Shown here piece by piece: positions 45,567 to 53,715 of a DNA stretch of 64,000 nt. How positions within the stretch are numbered: the first letter of the stretch is position 1; every line of letters starts with the position of its first letter. The stretch is from Eubacterium sp. AB3007 (GTDB taxonomy: Bacteria > Bacillota > Clostridia > Peptostreptococcales > Anaerovoracaceae), in assembly GCF_000688015.1 (NCBI RefSeq), contig NZ_JIAD01000001.1, positions 682,001 to 746,000 on the forward strand, given 5' to 3'. The notes under the pieces are model-generated. The model worked only from the letters and a program-made list of their open reading frames with translations, was not told the origin of the DNA and searched no databases. The position numbers were made by a program, and so were the translations under genes.

Positions 45567-46879
45567 TTGCCGTCCGGGTACCATCTCCTCTTGGCAAACA
45601 GATACCAGATCGGCGTAACATACATAAAGAAAGCAAAGACCATGCACCGTGCATCCACGTTGAAGAAAGACAGCGGCACCGTGCATCCGATGGCCCAGGG
45701 CACAAAGCATGCAATGAGGATCACCGAGTTCTCCATATCTATGGCCAACTCCTCCTTGCTCCCTCCGTCTTTCTCGTAGGATCTTTCCATCAGATCGTTG
45801 CACATCAGTGTGGCGATGGTCTGGTTGCAGAACATGGCTGCGGACACCAGGCTGATGATCACCATGACAGCGAATCTGCCTATGCGGCTGCAGGCTTTGT
45901 CCAATCTGTTCTGCAAAGAGAGCAGCATCCCCGTTCCATTGAAGATCCCCGAGTAGGTGCAAGAGATCAGAAGGATGATGATGATCTCCACCATAGAGAT
46001 CAGACCGCCCCCGGCCAGAATGGCTGCCAGTCCCGCCGAAGTGGGATGATACCCCATCAGGCAGACCTTCAGCACTTCCATGAGAGGCATCTTCTGGACA
46101 AGGACCGCCACCCCGATCCCGCTGACCACGCTCAGCCCCATGCAGATCATGACGTCTACATGGAACAAAGGAAGGATGAGCAGCATCACTGCCGGCAGAA
46201 ACGCCCACAGAGAGAGATGGAAGGTCTCCTCAAACGTCCTCACCAGTTCCGGATCCACATGGCTGATGGGATGGCTAAATGACAGAATGGCATAGACCAC
46301 GGTACAGAGGAGCAGTGGAACCAGCCCTGTCTTCATCATGATCTTCACGTTATCAAAGATCCTGGTGCCGGTGATCCCTGCCACCATATTGGCACTGGAG
46401 GAGATCGGAGAACCCCGGTCCCCAAAGTACACTCCTGACATCAGCACCCCTGCAGTCAGGATCGGATCCACGCCCCCGCTTCGGGCAAGCGCCATGAAGA
46501 TGACGCCTACTGTACCGGCCACACCGAAGGAGGTGCCGATGGCGTAACTGAGCAGACAGCTCAACAGAAAGGCGATCAGAAGAAACAGGGACGGCGTGAT
46601 GAACTTGATACCATAATATATGAAGATGGTGATGGTGCCGGACACACGCCAGACGGCGGTGATAAGGCCGATGATCGCCATGACCTCGATGACGATGATG
46701 GAGTCCTTCGCCCCTACCGAGCCCATCCGACACAGCTCCTTCAGTGAGTATCCGCGGCGCATACCTACCAGCGTAAACCCCACAAGACCTACCAGGAGCG
46801 CGATGGTCATAGTGAAGCCCTTGAGGATGGCGGCGATCATTACCGCCAAAAATAACAAAAAAGCAATCAGTAAATCCAT
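45545..46879 (-). CDS. NhaC-family Na+/H+ antiporter
   Basis: 444 residues from the ATG at 46879 (GAGAGG upstream). About 11 transmembrane segments; SYAIGTSFGVAGTVGVIF and GVYFGDRGSPISSSANMVAGI are the conserved NhaC/ArsB-like helical hairpin motifs. It likely exchanges Na+ for H+, or a carboxylate such as malate/lactate in related branches. The last residues overlap the terminator at 45531-45566. A second, different NhaC-type gene is divergent 148 bp away. Confidence 0.88.
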   Translation of the reverse strand: MDLLIAFLLFLAVMIAAILKGFTMTIALLVGLVGFTLVGMRRGYSLKELCRMGSVGAKDSIIVIEVMAIIGLITAVWRVSGTITIFIYYGIKFITPSLFLLIAFLLSCLLSYAIGTSFGVAGTVGVIFMALARSGGVDPILTAGVLMSGVYFGDRGSPISSSANMVAGITGTRIFDNVKIMMKTGLVPLLLCTVVYAILSFSHPISHVDPELVRTFEETFHLSLWAFLPAVMLLILPLFHVDVMICMGLSVVSGIGVAVLVQKMPLMEVLKVCLMGYHPTSAGLAAILAGGGLISMVEIIIILLISCTYSGIFNGTGMLLSLQNRLDKACSRIGRFAVMVIISLVSAAMFCNQTIATLMCNDLMERSYEKDGGSKEELAIDMENSVILIACFVPWAIGCTVPLSFFNVDARCMVFAFFMYVTPIWYLFAKRRWYPDGKKKTLPA

Positions 46880-46962
46880 ACTCACCTCTCAACAGTCATG
46901 ATACCGTTTATCAGTATAGCATTTCCTTTTTCTTTTGTAAATCCAACTTTCCCTTTATCCTC

Positions 46963-46992
46963 TTGCTCTTGGCGTTGTTTCTGTGCTATAAT
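46963..46992 (+). promoter_or_regulatory. Promoter of the second antiporter gene
   Basis: TTGCTC at 46963-46968, 18-bp spacer, TATAAT at 46987-46992. Confidence 0.6.
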
Positions 46993-47027
46993 TATCGATA
47001 GCATTTTTGTATTATGGAGGAGTTGCT

Positions 47028-48353
47028 ATGAACAAAACACCAAGAGCCAAGGCCCTGCTCCCGATCCTTATCTTTTTGATCCTGTATCTGGGCAGCGGCA
47101 TTTATTACGAATACATCAGCCCGCAGATGGATGATGATGGTAACAAGATGATGGGATTCTACATCATGAGTGTCGTGGTATCCTTCGTGATCGCCCTGAT
47201 CGTGGCCTTTCTGCAGAACAGAGAGCTCAGTTTTGATCAGAAGATCCACGCCTGCGCCAAGGGCATCGGCGACGACAACATCACCATCATGCTGTTCATC
47301 TTCCTGATGGCCGGCATGTTCAGCGGTGTCGCCAAGGCATCCGGTGGTGCGGATTCTACCGCCTACATGCTTCTGGACGTCATTCCGGCGAACTTCGCCA
47401 TCCCCTGCCTGTTCCTCATCGCCTGCCTGATCTCCATGGCCATGGGAACCAGCGTGGGCACCATCTCGGTACTGGTCCCGATCGCGGCTGCCGTGGCGAG
47501 CAGCGCCCATCTGAACCTGCCCTTCTGCGTGGCCACAGTGGTCGGCGGCGCTATGTTCGGGGATAATCTTTCTTTTATTTCCGACACCACCATCGCTGCC
47601 ACCAAGACCCAGGGCTGTGAGATGAAGGACAAGTTCCGGGTGAACTTCAAGATCGCCCTGCCTGCTGCCGCCATCACCCTGGGGATCCTGATCGTGAAGG
47701 CTTTGTCCGCAGAACCGGCTGCCATCGAACACTTTGACTACAACGTGATCCAGGCACTGCCCTACTTCGCGGTACTCATTGCCTCCCTGTGCGGCATCAA
47801 CGTGTTCATCGTACTTGGTTGCGGCACCATTCTCAGCTTCATCGCAGGGCTGGCCACCGGTACTCTTACCGTGCCTTCTGCCTTCAGTGCAATGGGCGCA
47901 GGTACCAGCGGCATGTTCGAGACCATGATCGTCACCATCCTGGTGGCCTCCATGGGCGCCCTCATGAAGGAATACGGCGGGTTTGAGTTCATCCTGCAGA
48001 CCATCAAGAAAGCCTTTAACAGCCGCAAGGGCGGTATGCTGGGCATCGGCCTGCTGACTGGTCTGATGGACATCGCCACCGCCAACAACACCGTAGCCAT
48101 CGTTATGTCTGCGCCTATCGCCAAGGACATCGCGGAGGAATTTGGAATCGAACCCAAGCGGACCGCTTCTCTGATGGACACCTTCTCCTGTGTATTCCAG
48201 GGACTGATCCCCTATGGTGCGCAGCTCCTGATCGCTGCCAGCCTGGCGGGGATCACCAGCGTTGCCATCATGCCGTTCCTGTATTATCAGTTCCTTCTGC
48301 TGCTCTGTGTCCTGGTCGCTATCTTCCTGGACAAAGGTAGCGAAAAGGCTTGA
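47028..48353 (+). CDS. NhaC-type Na+/H+ antiporter family protein
   Basis: 441 residues from the ATG at 47028 with GGAGGAG before it. About 11-12 helices; MAMGTSVGTISVLVPIA and GGAMFGDNLSFISDTTIAAT are the paired signature loops of the YuiF/NhaC-like group. It differs clearly from the divergent antiporter at 45545-46879 (GDNLSFISDTT against GDRGSPISSSAN), so the two are not a recent duplication. Ion or amino-acid selectivity is not readable from sequence. Confidence 0.86.
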   Translation: MNKTPRAKALLPILIFLILYLGSGIYYEYISPQMDDDGNKMMGFYIMSVVVSFVIALIVAFLQNRELSFDQKIHACAKGIGDDNITIMLFIFLMAGMFSGVAKASGGADSTAYMLLDVIPANFAIPCLFLIACLISMAMGTSVGTISVLVPIAAAVASSAHLNLPFCVATVVGGAMFGDNLSFISDTTIAATKTQGCEMKDKFRVNFKIALPAAAITLGILIVKALSAEPAAIEHFDYNVIQALPYFAVLIASLCGINVFIVLGCGTILSFIAGLATGTLTVPSAFSAMGAGTSGMFETMIVTILVASMGALMKEYGGFEFILQTIKKAFNSRKGGMLGIGLLTGLMDIATANNTVAIVMSAPIAKDIAEEFGIEPKRTASLMDTFSCVFQGLIPYGAQLLIAASLAGITSVAIMPFLYYQFLLLLCVLVAIFLDKGSEKA

Positions 48354-48386
48354 TCTCGCAGACCCTCTAAATATACGATATTTTTC

Positions 48387-48400
48387 CGAACAGGTGTTTA
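48387..48400 (+). promoter_or_regulatory. LexA (SOS) box of lexA
   Basis: CGAACAGGTGTTTA fits the Bacillus/Clostridium consensus CGAAC-N4-GTTYG at most positions. It overlaps the -35 box of the lexA promoter, as expected for self-repression. Confidence 0.8.
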
Positions 48401-48425
48401 CTTTCCGTTTCTGATATGATATAAT
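48397..48425 (+). promoter_or_regulatory. lexA promoter
   Basis: TTTACT at 48397-48402, 17-bp spacer, TATAAT at 48420-48425. Confidence 0.7.
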
Positions 48426-48515
48426 CAGACCGTGTAAGAAGCACCTGTTTTGTTGCGGTTCAGGGGATGTCAGAGGCCGCAACAGATGTGAAGACAGAAC
48501 ATTTGGGAGGTAATC

Positions 48516-49166
48516 ATGAAATCCACCAAGGAAAGAGAACAGAAGATCCTTGCTTTTATGAAATCCGAAATCAAGACCAAGGGCTATCCCCCTACTGTCC
48601 GGGAGATCTGCAACGCTCTGGACATCAAGTCCACCTCCACCGCTCACAAGGCCATTGCCAATCTGGTCCGAGACGGGTATCTGAAGAAGGACCCGGCCAA
48701 ACCACGGGCGCTGATGCTGGTACCTCAGGAGGGAGATGAGCCGGAGACCGCGGATGCCTCGCTTCCCCCGGCAGAGCGGGAGGATATCGTGGATGTTCCC
48801 CTGGTGGGTCGTGTAGCCGCAGGCTCCCCCATCACCGCCGAGGAGAATCTGGAGGGCACCTTCCCTATTCCCGCTCAGTATGCCGCCGGCAACTGCTTCA
48901 TGCTCCGGGTCAAGGGAGAATCCATGATCAACGTTGGCATCATGGACGGAGATCTGATCCTGGTTGAGCAGCAGAACACCGCCAGCAACGGTGACATCGT
49001 GGTGGCCATGATCGACGGATTTGAGAGCGAGGCCACGGTGAAGACCTTCTACAGAGAGAAGGATCATATACGCCTTCAGCCGGAGAATGACACCATGAGC
49101 CCTATCATCGTCCGTGATGTGAGCATCCAGGGCAAGGTGAAAGGCGTATTCCGTTATTTCAGCTGA
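48516..49166 (+). CDS. lexA: SOS repressor LexA
   Basis: 216 residues. Winged-helix DNA-binding domain (1-70, YPPTVREICNALDIKSTST), cleavage site A102-G103 in GRVAAGSP, catalytic S136 (GESM) and K176 (ATVKTF). RecA-stimulated self-cleavage derepresses DNA repair genes. TTTGGGAGG precedes the ATG. The SOS box upstream shows autoregulation; the PIN-like gene follows on the same strand. Confidence 0.97.
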   Translation: MKSTKEREQKILAFMKSEIKTKGYPPTVREICNALDIKSTSTAHKAIANLVRDGYLKKDPAKPRALMLVPQEGDEPETADASLPPAEREDIVDVPLVGRVAAGSPITAEENLEGTFPIPAQYAAGNCFMLRVKGESMINVGIMDGDLILVEQQNTASNGDIVVAMIDGFESEATVKTFYREKDHIRLQPENDTMSPIIVRDVSIQGKVKGVFRYFS

Positions 49167-49181
49167 CACGAGCATATTGTA

Positions 49182-49207
49182 GGGCGCCCGCAGAACGCCG
49201 GGCGCCC
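49182..49207 (+). other. GC-rich hairpin between lexA and the PIN-like gene
   Basis: GGGCGCCCG (49182-49190) pairs with CGGGCGCCC (49199-49207). The tail ACTTTCTATTCTT has no solid T-run, so it is a weak terminator at best and partial read-through from lexA is plausible. Confidence 0.6.
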
Positions 49208-49236
49208 ACTTTCTATTCTTATGAGGTAATAATTCT

Positions 49237-49818
49237 ATGAGCACATATCTGATCGACTATGAGAACACCAAGGGCGCCGGCCTGGAAGGAATCGAGGAAC
49301 TGACCGCAGAGGATACGGTCTACCTGTTCTACAGTGAAAACGCCAACACCCTGACATTCAAGATGCACGACCGCATCAGCGCCGCCAAGGCACACTTCCA
49401 TTTCGTGGACGTGGGTGTAGGCAGCCGAAACGCACTGGACTTCCAACTCTCCACCTGGCTTGGTTATCTGATCTGCAAGGGCCTCGGCCACCGGCAGTAC
49501 TTCTATATTGTAAGCCAGGATAAGGGTTTCGGCAGTGTCTGCCGTTTCTGGAAGGAGCGCAGTGTTTCGGTGGAGTTGGTGCAGGATCTCAGCGGCCGAC
49601 GCGCTGAGGAACTGAAGAATCAGCTCCAGCACCAGGTATTTGACGTGATCCACGACCAGGAGGTGGCCCGCAAGATCGCGGCCATCATCCTCAAATACAA
49701 GACCAAACAGGGCATCAACAACGCCCTGATGCGAGAGTTCCCGAGCCAGGACAATCAGCGTTCCAGCGAGTACTACAAGCTGATCAAGCCCCTTCTGAAG
49801 GACAAGAAGGGCAAGTAA
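49237..49818 (+). CDS. PIN-like nuclease domain protein
   Basis: 193 residues. The start YLIDYENTKG supplies D7, E9 and N10, followed by D68 (NALDFQ) and D95 (SQDKGFG): an acidic array as in PIN/NYN ribonucleases. The C-terminal 60 residues form basic helices ending in KKGK. ATGAGG lies before the start. No signal peptide, so it acts in the cytosol. It follows lexA by 70 bp and may share its SOS control if the hairpin at 49182 is leaky. Target RNA unknown; no antitoxin-like partner is adjacent. Confidence 0.8.
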   Translation: MSTYLIDYENTKGAGLEGIEELTAEDTVYLFYSENANTLTFKMHDRISAAKAHFHFVDVGVGSRNALDFQLSTWLGYLICKGLGHRQYFYIVSQDKGFGSVCRFWKERSVSVELVQDLSGRRAEELKNQLQHQVFDVIHDQEVARKIAAIILKYKTKQGINNALMREFPSQDNQRSSEYYKLIKPLLKDKKGK

Positions 49819-49827
49819 TGCCAAACC

Positions 49828-49874
49828 AAAGGGCTGTCTCAAACGGCGATATATACCGTCTGAGACAGCCCTTT
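49828..49874. terminator. Strong bidirectional terminator
   Basis: A long stem (AAAGGGCTGTCTCA pairs with TGAGACAGCCCTTT, extended by ACGG/CCGT) with A- and T-runs outside, between the PIN-like gene and the convergent barstar gene. Confidence 0.9.
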
Positions 49875-49910
49875 TGAAATCTGTTACCAACAAACGGTTG
49901 GCTTTGTTCA

Positions 49911-50183
49911 TCAGTCGCGGTCCCACTTCTGAAACAGGTGTATATGTTCGTTTTCTGTGGACGCATCCACAACTGTATCCATGAGATCTTCGAACCAGTC
50001 TTCGGTAGGCTCAGCCGGCACCAGAGCGAGATTTGTGTCCTCACCCAGATCACAAAGACAGTCATACAGAGCGTCAAGGTTCATTCCGTAATCTGCCGGA
50101 AAGAACAGCGCCTCCGCGATGTGCTGCAGAGCTTCTTCCTTCTCCCAGAAATCCTCTTCCCTGATGATCAGTATCTCTTCCAT
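49911..50183 (-). CDS. Barstar-family ribonuclease inhibitor
   Basis: 90 residues, the size of barstar. NLDALYDCL contains D37 and D41, corresponding to barstar D35 and D39 that fill the barnase active site. GAGGAG precedes the ATG. It lies 12 bp after the barnase-like gene and should protect the cytosol from it. The fold and partner are clear; binding strength is inferred. Confidence 0.92.
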   Translation of the reverse strand: MEEILIIREEDFWEKEEALQHIAEALFFPADYGMNLDALYDCLCDLGEDTNLALVPAEPTEDWFEDLMDTVVDASTENEHIHLFQKWDRD

Positions 50184-50195
50184 TTGTCACTCTCC

Positions 50196-50663
50196 TCAGT
50201 AAAGCTGTTCAAAACTGTTATAGTGATCGCCTGTATAGTAGACGATTCCATTCTCTGTGTAGACCAGGCGCTTGACGCCTCTGGCGTGGCCATCGTAATC
50301 CACATCACATTCATAATACCGGTTCTTTGGCAGGTGCCCCTCCCGGTTACCAAACCTTCGGCCACCGATCATGAAACCGTAGTCTGCGGGACACTCCGAT
50401 CGTTTCCAGCCCCGATCCATCGCCTCGTTCTGAGTGATGTAGTTGTGGGGAAGCTTGTGGTACGTATGGATATATATCGCCACCTCGTCTTTGGTGGTGT
50501 ACGCCCCCTCCTCTGTGACCTCGGAAGAGGTCGTATCCTCCACTGCCGTTTTATTGCCCGGGTCGCTGTCCGGGGTACTCACTGCCCCATGGAACAAGCA
50601 GGCCGACATAGTGAGTGCAAGGCTTATGAGAAGGAGAAGAAGAAGTCCTTTTTTCTTTTTCAT
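50196..50663 (-). CDS. Barnase-like ribonuclease with a lipoprotein signal
   Basis: 155 residues. Residues 1-21 form a Lys-rich, Leu-rich signal ending LTMSAC, with C22 as the likely lipidated cysteine. A Thr/Ser/Glu-rich linker leads to the barnase domain from about 52. Catalytic E118, R132 and H147 match barnase E73, R87 and H102 with a constant offset of 45, and HKLPHNYIT and FGNREGHLP are kept. Barnase Lys27 is Gln here. Ordinary barnases are freely secreted; this one would be tethered outside the membrane. AAAGGA precedes the ATG. Follows the VWA gene by 11 bp and precedes barstar. Confidence 0.92.
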   Translation of the reverse strand: MKKKKGLLLLLLISLALTMSACLFHGAVSTPDSDPGNKTAVEDTTSSEVTEEGAYTTKDEVAIYIHTYHKLPHNYITQNEAMDRGWKRSECPADYGFMIGGRRFGNREGHLPKNRYYECDVDYDGHARGVKRLVYTENGIVYYTGDHYNSFEQLY

Positions 50664-50674
50664 GGCATTTCCTT

Positions 50675-51865
50675 TCAGTTAGACAGAAGCTTCTGGATCC
50701 CCTGATCGATACCGTTCAGTGTCAACTCGTACATGGGAAACACGTTTCGGATCATGGCGATGGTGTAAGATCCCCATGCCCTGTCCCAGCGTGCTTCCTT
50801 GATCGGATTCAGCCAGATCACCTTCCGGTAGTGACGTGCAAACCGCTCCAGCCACTGGATACCCGGATCCTGATTCCACGCATACCAGTTGAGGTTCCCG
50901 CCTCTTGCCATCAACTCGTAGTGGGACATGGCCGCATCTCCCACGATGATGACCTTGTAGTCAGCGTCCAGGTTCTGGAACACCCAGTTGGTCTCAATCC
51001 ACCGACCGTCTACGATATAAGGATCTGTATAGAGAAAGTCATAGATGCAGTTGTGAAAATAGTAAGACTTCAGATCCTTCAGATGGGTGCTCTGATGCAC
51101 CGCCTGAAACAGTTGGCTGCAGAGCTTGCTGTAACTTCTCATGGATCCGTCAGAATCCATCAGAAGGAGGAGCTTCACCGTGTTCTTCCGGGGCTTCTCG
51201 TAGACCAGTTTCAACATCCCTGCGTTCTCACAGGTCGCATCGATGGTCTGGTCGATGTCCAGCTCTGTTTTCGCCGTATCCACGCGGGTGGAGAACTGAC
51301 GAAGCTTTCGAAACGCCATCTGGAATTGACGGGTGTCCAGCTCGTTGTCCTGCCGGAAATCACGAAAGTTCCTCTCCCCTGCCACCTGAATCGCGCTCTG
51401 ATGCCGGCTGTATCCGCCAACCCGTACACCTGCCGGGTTGTATCCACCGTGGCCAAAGGGCGAGGTTCCTCCCGTACCCACCCAGTAGTTGCCGCCATCG
51501 TGCTTCTCTGTCTGTTCTGCCAGACGCTCCCGGAACATCTGGCGAAGCGTATCCAGATCGTATGCCTTCGCCCAGTCCGGCATATCCTCGAGAAGACGCT
51601 CCCGCTCCCCTTCCGACAGCCAGTTCCAAAGTTCTTCCGGGATGTCATCCACCGACTCGATCCCCTGAAAGAAAGCTGCAAATGCCTGATCGAATTTGTC
51701 GTATTCCGTCTCAGACTTGATCAGGATATTCCGGCAGAGATAGTAAAACTCCATCAGTGAGTTCTCTGCCATGCCCTGGTCCAAGGCTTCCATCAACGTC
51801 AGCCATTCGTCCAACGACACGTCCAACCCATGCAGCCTAAGCATATGGAAGAAATTGATAAACAT
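50675..51865 (-). CDS. VWA domain protein (CoxE/YehP-like), partner of MoxR
   Basis: 396 residues, no signal peptide. An acidic helical N-terminal part (1-120), a Gly-rich stretch (124-152) and a von Willebrand A domain with MIDAS LLMDSDGS (D237, D239, S241). MoxR ATPases and such VWA proteins work as pairs to remodel or activate a client protein (family knowledge). The ATG is 2 bp after the MoxR stop, with the ribosome site AGGAGA inside the MoxR end. The client may be encoded in the same operon; the neighbours downstream are barnase and barstar. Confidence 0.88.
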   Translation of the reverse strand: MFINFFHMLRLHGLDVSLDEWLTLMEALDQGMAENSLMEFYYLCRNILIKSETEYDKFDQAFAAFFQGIESVDDIPEELWNWLSEGERERLLEDMPDWAKAYDLDTLRQMFRERLAEQTEKHDGGNYWVGTGGTSPFGHGGYNPAGVRVGGYSRHQSAIQVAGERNFRDFRQDNELDTRQFQMAFRKLRQFSTRVDTAKTELDIDQTIDATCENAGMLKLVYEKPRKNTVKLLLLMDSDGSMRSYSKLCSQLFQAVHQSTHLKDLKSYYFHNCIYDFLYTDPYIVDGRWIETNWVFQNLDADYKVIIVGDAAMSHYELMARGGNLNWYAWNQDPGIQWLERFARHYRKVIWLNPIKEARWDRAWGSYTIAMIRNVFPMYELTLNGIDQGIQKLLSN

Positions 51866-51867
51866 GG

Positions 51868-52686
51868 CTATCTCCTGTAACGCCGGTCCGCGCTCACAGT
51901 GTCGATATCCTGGTTCTTTTTTAGAAGCACACCGATGTACGGCACCTCCTCAGCGATGCTGCTCGCGTCACAACCGGCGATCTGCAGCGCCTGAATCCAG
52001 TCCAGAAGTTCCGAGGTGCTGGGCTTTTTCTGAATGTCCCGCATCTCCCGTATATCGTAGAAGGCTTTCATAGCGTTCTTGACAAGTTTCTTGTCCACAT
52101 CTCCGTAATGCACCCGGATGATCTCCCGCATCTTGTCCTCGCTGGGGAACTCGATATAGTGGAAAATGCACCGGCGCAAGAACGCATCCGGCAGTTCCTT
52201 CTCCGCATTGGAAGTGATGATCACCACCGGCCGGTGAATGGTGCGGATCGTCTCTCTGGTCTCATTGATGTAGAACTCCATCCGGTCAAGTTCCCACAGA
52301 AGATCGTTAGGGAATTCCAGATCGGCTTTGTCGATCTCATCGATGAGGAGCACCACCTGCTCCTGCGAAGTGAACGCCTCGCCCAGTTTTCCTAGCTTGA
52401 TGTAACGCTTGATATCCGACACGTCGCCCTCTCCGAACTGACTGTCATAGAGGCGCTGGACGGTATCATACACATAAAGCCCCTCCTGGGCCTTGGTAGT
52501 GGACTTGATTCCCCAGACTATCAGTGGCATATCCAGCGACTGCGCAATAGACTGTGCAAGCATGGTCTTTCCGGTGCCCGGCTCTCCCTTGATCAGCAGC
52601 GGTTTCTCCAGCGCCATGGCCACATTCACAGCGTTCTTCAGTTCGTCAGAGGCTACGTAGCCCGCACTGCCTTTGAATTTTCTCAT
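51868..52686 (-). CDS. MoxR-type AAA+ ATPase
   Basis: 272 residues. Walker A GEPGTGKT (34-41), Walker B VVLLIDEIDKAD, sensor SNAEKELPDAFLRRC. MoxR proteins are chaperone-like ATPases that work with VWA proteins. It lies directly before its VWA partner (2-bp gap) and 33 bp after the lysO-like gene, so all may be one transcript. Confidence 0.92.
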   Translation of the reverse strand: MRKFKGSAGYVASDELKNAVNVAMALEKPLLIKGEPGTGKTMLAQSIAQSLDMPLIVWGIKSTTKAQEGLYVYDTVQRLYDSQFGEGDVSDIKRYIKLGKLGEAFTSQEQVVLLIDEIDKADLEFPNDLLWELDRMEFYINETRETIRTIHRPVVIITSNAEKELPDAFLRRCIFHYIEFPSEDKMREIIRVHYGDVDKKLVKNAMKAFYDIREMRDIQKKPSTSELLDWIQALQIAGCDASSIAEEVPYIGVLLKKNQDIDTVSADRRYRR

Positions 52687-52719
52687 GTATGTCCTTTCTT
52701 TTACACAAAGCCTTGACGG

Positions 52720-53715
52720 TCAGGCGATCACCATGGGGATCACCACCGTGGTCACCAGCTCCTCCACAAGGCCTACCGCAAACGCGTAGACGATCATCTC
52801 GGTGCGTGTGGATTTCACTATGATGGGAAGTCCCACATCCATGCAGGCGATCCCCGGTACGCTGACACACTCGATGTATCCGATCTTCCTGGCCACCATA
52901 GGCATGATGACGATCCCTACCAGTTCCCTGATCACGTTGTGAAGAAAGGAGATGGCACCCGCCACGCTGTGCCCCGCCGCCGTGATGATCCCCGGTGCAA
53001 AGCTGTACCAGCCATACCCGAAGCTGATAGCCAGAGACTCCCTCACCGTGATCTGAGGGAGCGCCAGCCCCATCCCAAGGGCCAGAATACCTGTAGCCGC
53101 GATGATCACTGCCGGAAAAAGCAGGATTCCCAATCCTGCTTTCCGAAACTCACGGAATATCTTTCCTTCCAATCCAACCCCATAGCCGATCACCAGTACC
53201 AGCAGACAGAGCACTCCCATCATTGCATCGGAGGATATCCCGTCGAACAGGTCCAGTTCTGCTACGGTAAAATGCGTACGGATATAGAAGCAACCGATGA
53301 GAACACCCACCAGCGTCCCTGCCAGGATCAGGACCGTCATGAGATCGGTCGATCCCTCTGCCGGCGATTCCGCCGTTTCCGATATCTCGTCGCCTGCCAC
53401 TTCCATGACTGGCGTAGCATTCAGCCGTTGGCCGTACCGGTCCATGCGGATCACCTTTCGGGTGATCCAGATGGCCAAAAATGTTCCGACCCACAAGACA
53501 ACGCTTATGAGCACAGAGAGCACTCCGATATCTCCGATACTGTCGACGACTTGCTGATCCGATCCCATGCGCATCCCCATGATAAACACCAGGACCACCA
53601 CCACGGCCACCAAAAGTTTTTCTGCCAATGCTGTTCCGTCGTAATATTTTTTTGTTTTCGTGGCCACGTAATAGGCGATCGCCATCAGGCCCCAGAAAAG
53701 CAGCACGTATTTCAT
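52720..53715 (-). CDS. lysO: LysO-family amino acid exporter
   Basis: 331 residues from the ATG at 53715, which shares a base with the stop of the racemase gene (TAATG). About nine transmembrane helices; the C-terminal half has the DUF340/LysO signature: GYGWYSFAPGIITAAG, RELVGIVIMP and GIACMDVGLPIIVKS. LysO exports L-lysine (and thialysine) in Escherichia. Its coupling to a PLP racemase suggests that the substrate here is a basic amino acid, possibly as D-form. Confidence 0.85.
   Translation of the reverse strand: MKYVLLFWGLMAIAYYVATKTKKYYDGTALAEKLLVAVVVVLVFIMGMRMGSDQQVVDSIGDIGVLSVLISVVLWVGTFLAIWITRKVIRMDRYGQRLNATPVMEVAGDEISETAESPAEGSTDLMTVLILAGTLVGVLIGCFYIRTHFTVAELDLFDGISSDAMMGVLCLLVLVIGYGVGLEGKIFREFRKAGLGILLFPAVIIAATGILALGMGLALPQITVRESLAISFGYGWYSFAPGIITAAGHSVAGAISFLHNVIRELVGIVIMPMVARKIGYIECVSVPGIACMDVGLPIIVKSTRTEMIVYAFAVGLVEELVTTVVIPMVIA

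Noticed and set aside
46992..49244. 750-codon frame antisense to the antiporter and lexA
   Set aside because: Spans two confident genes and their promoter; a shadow frame.
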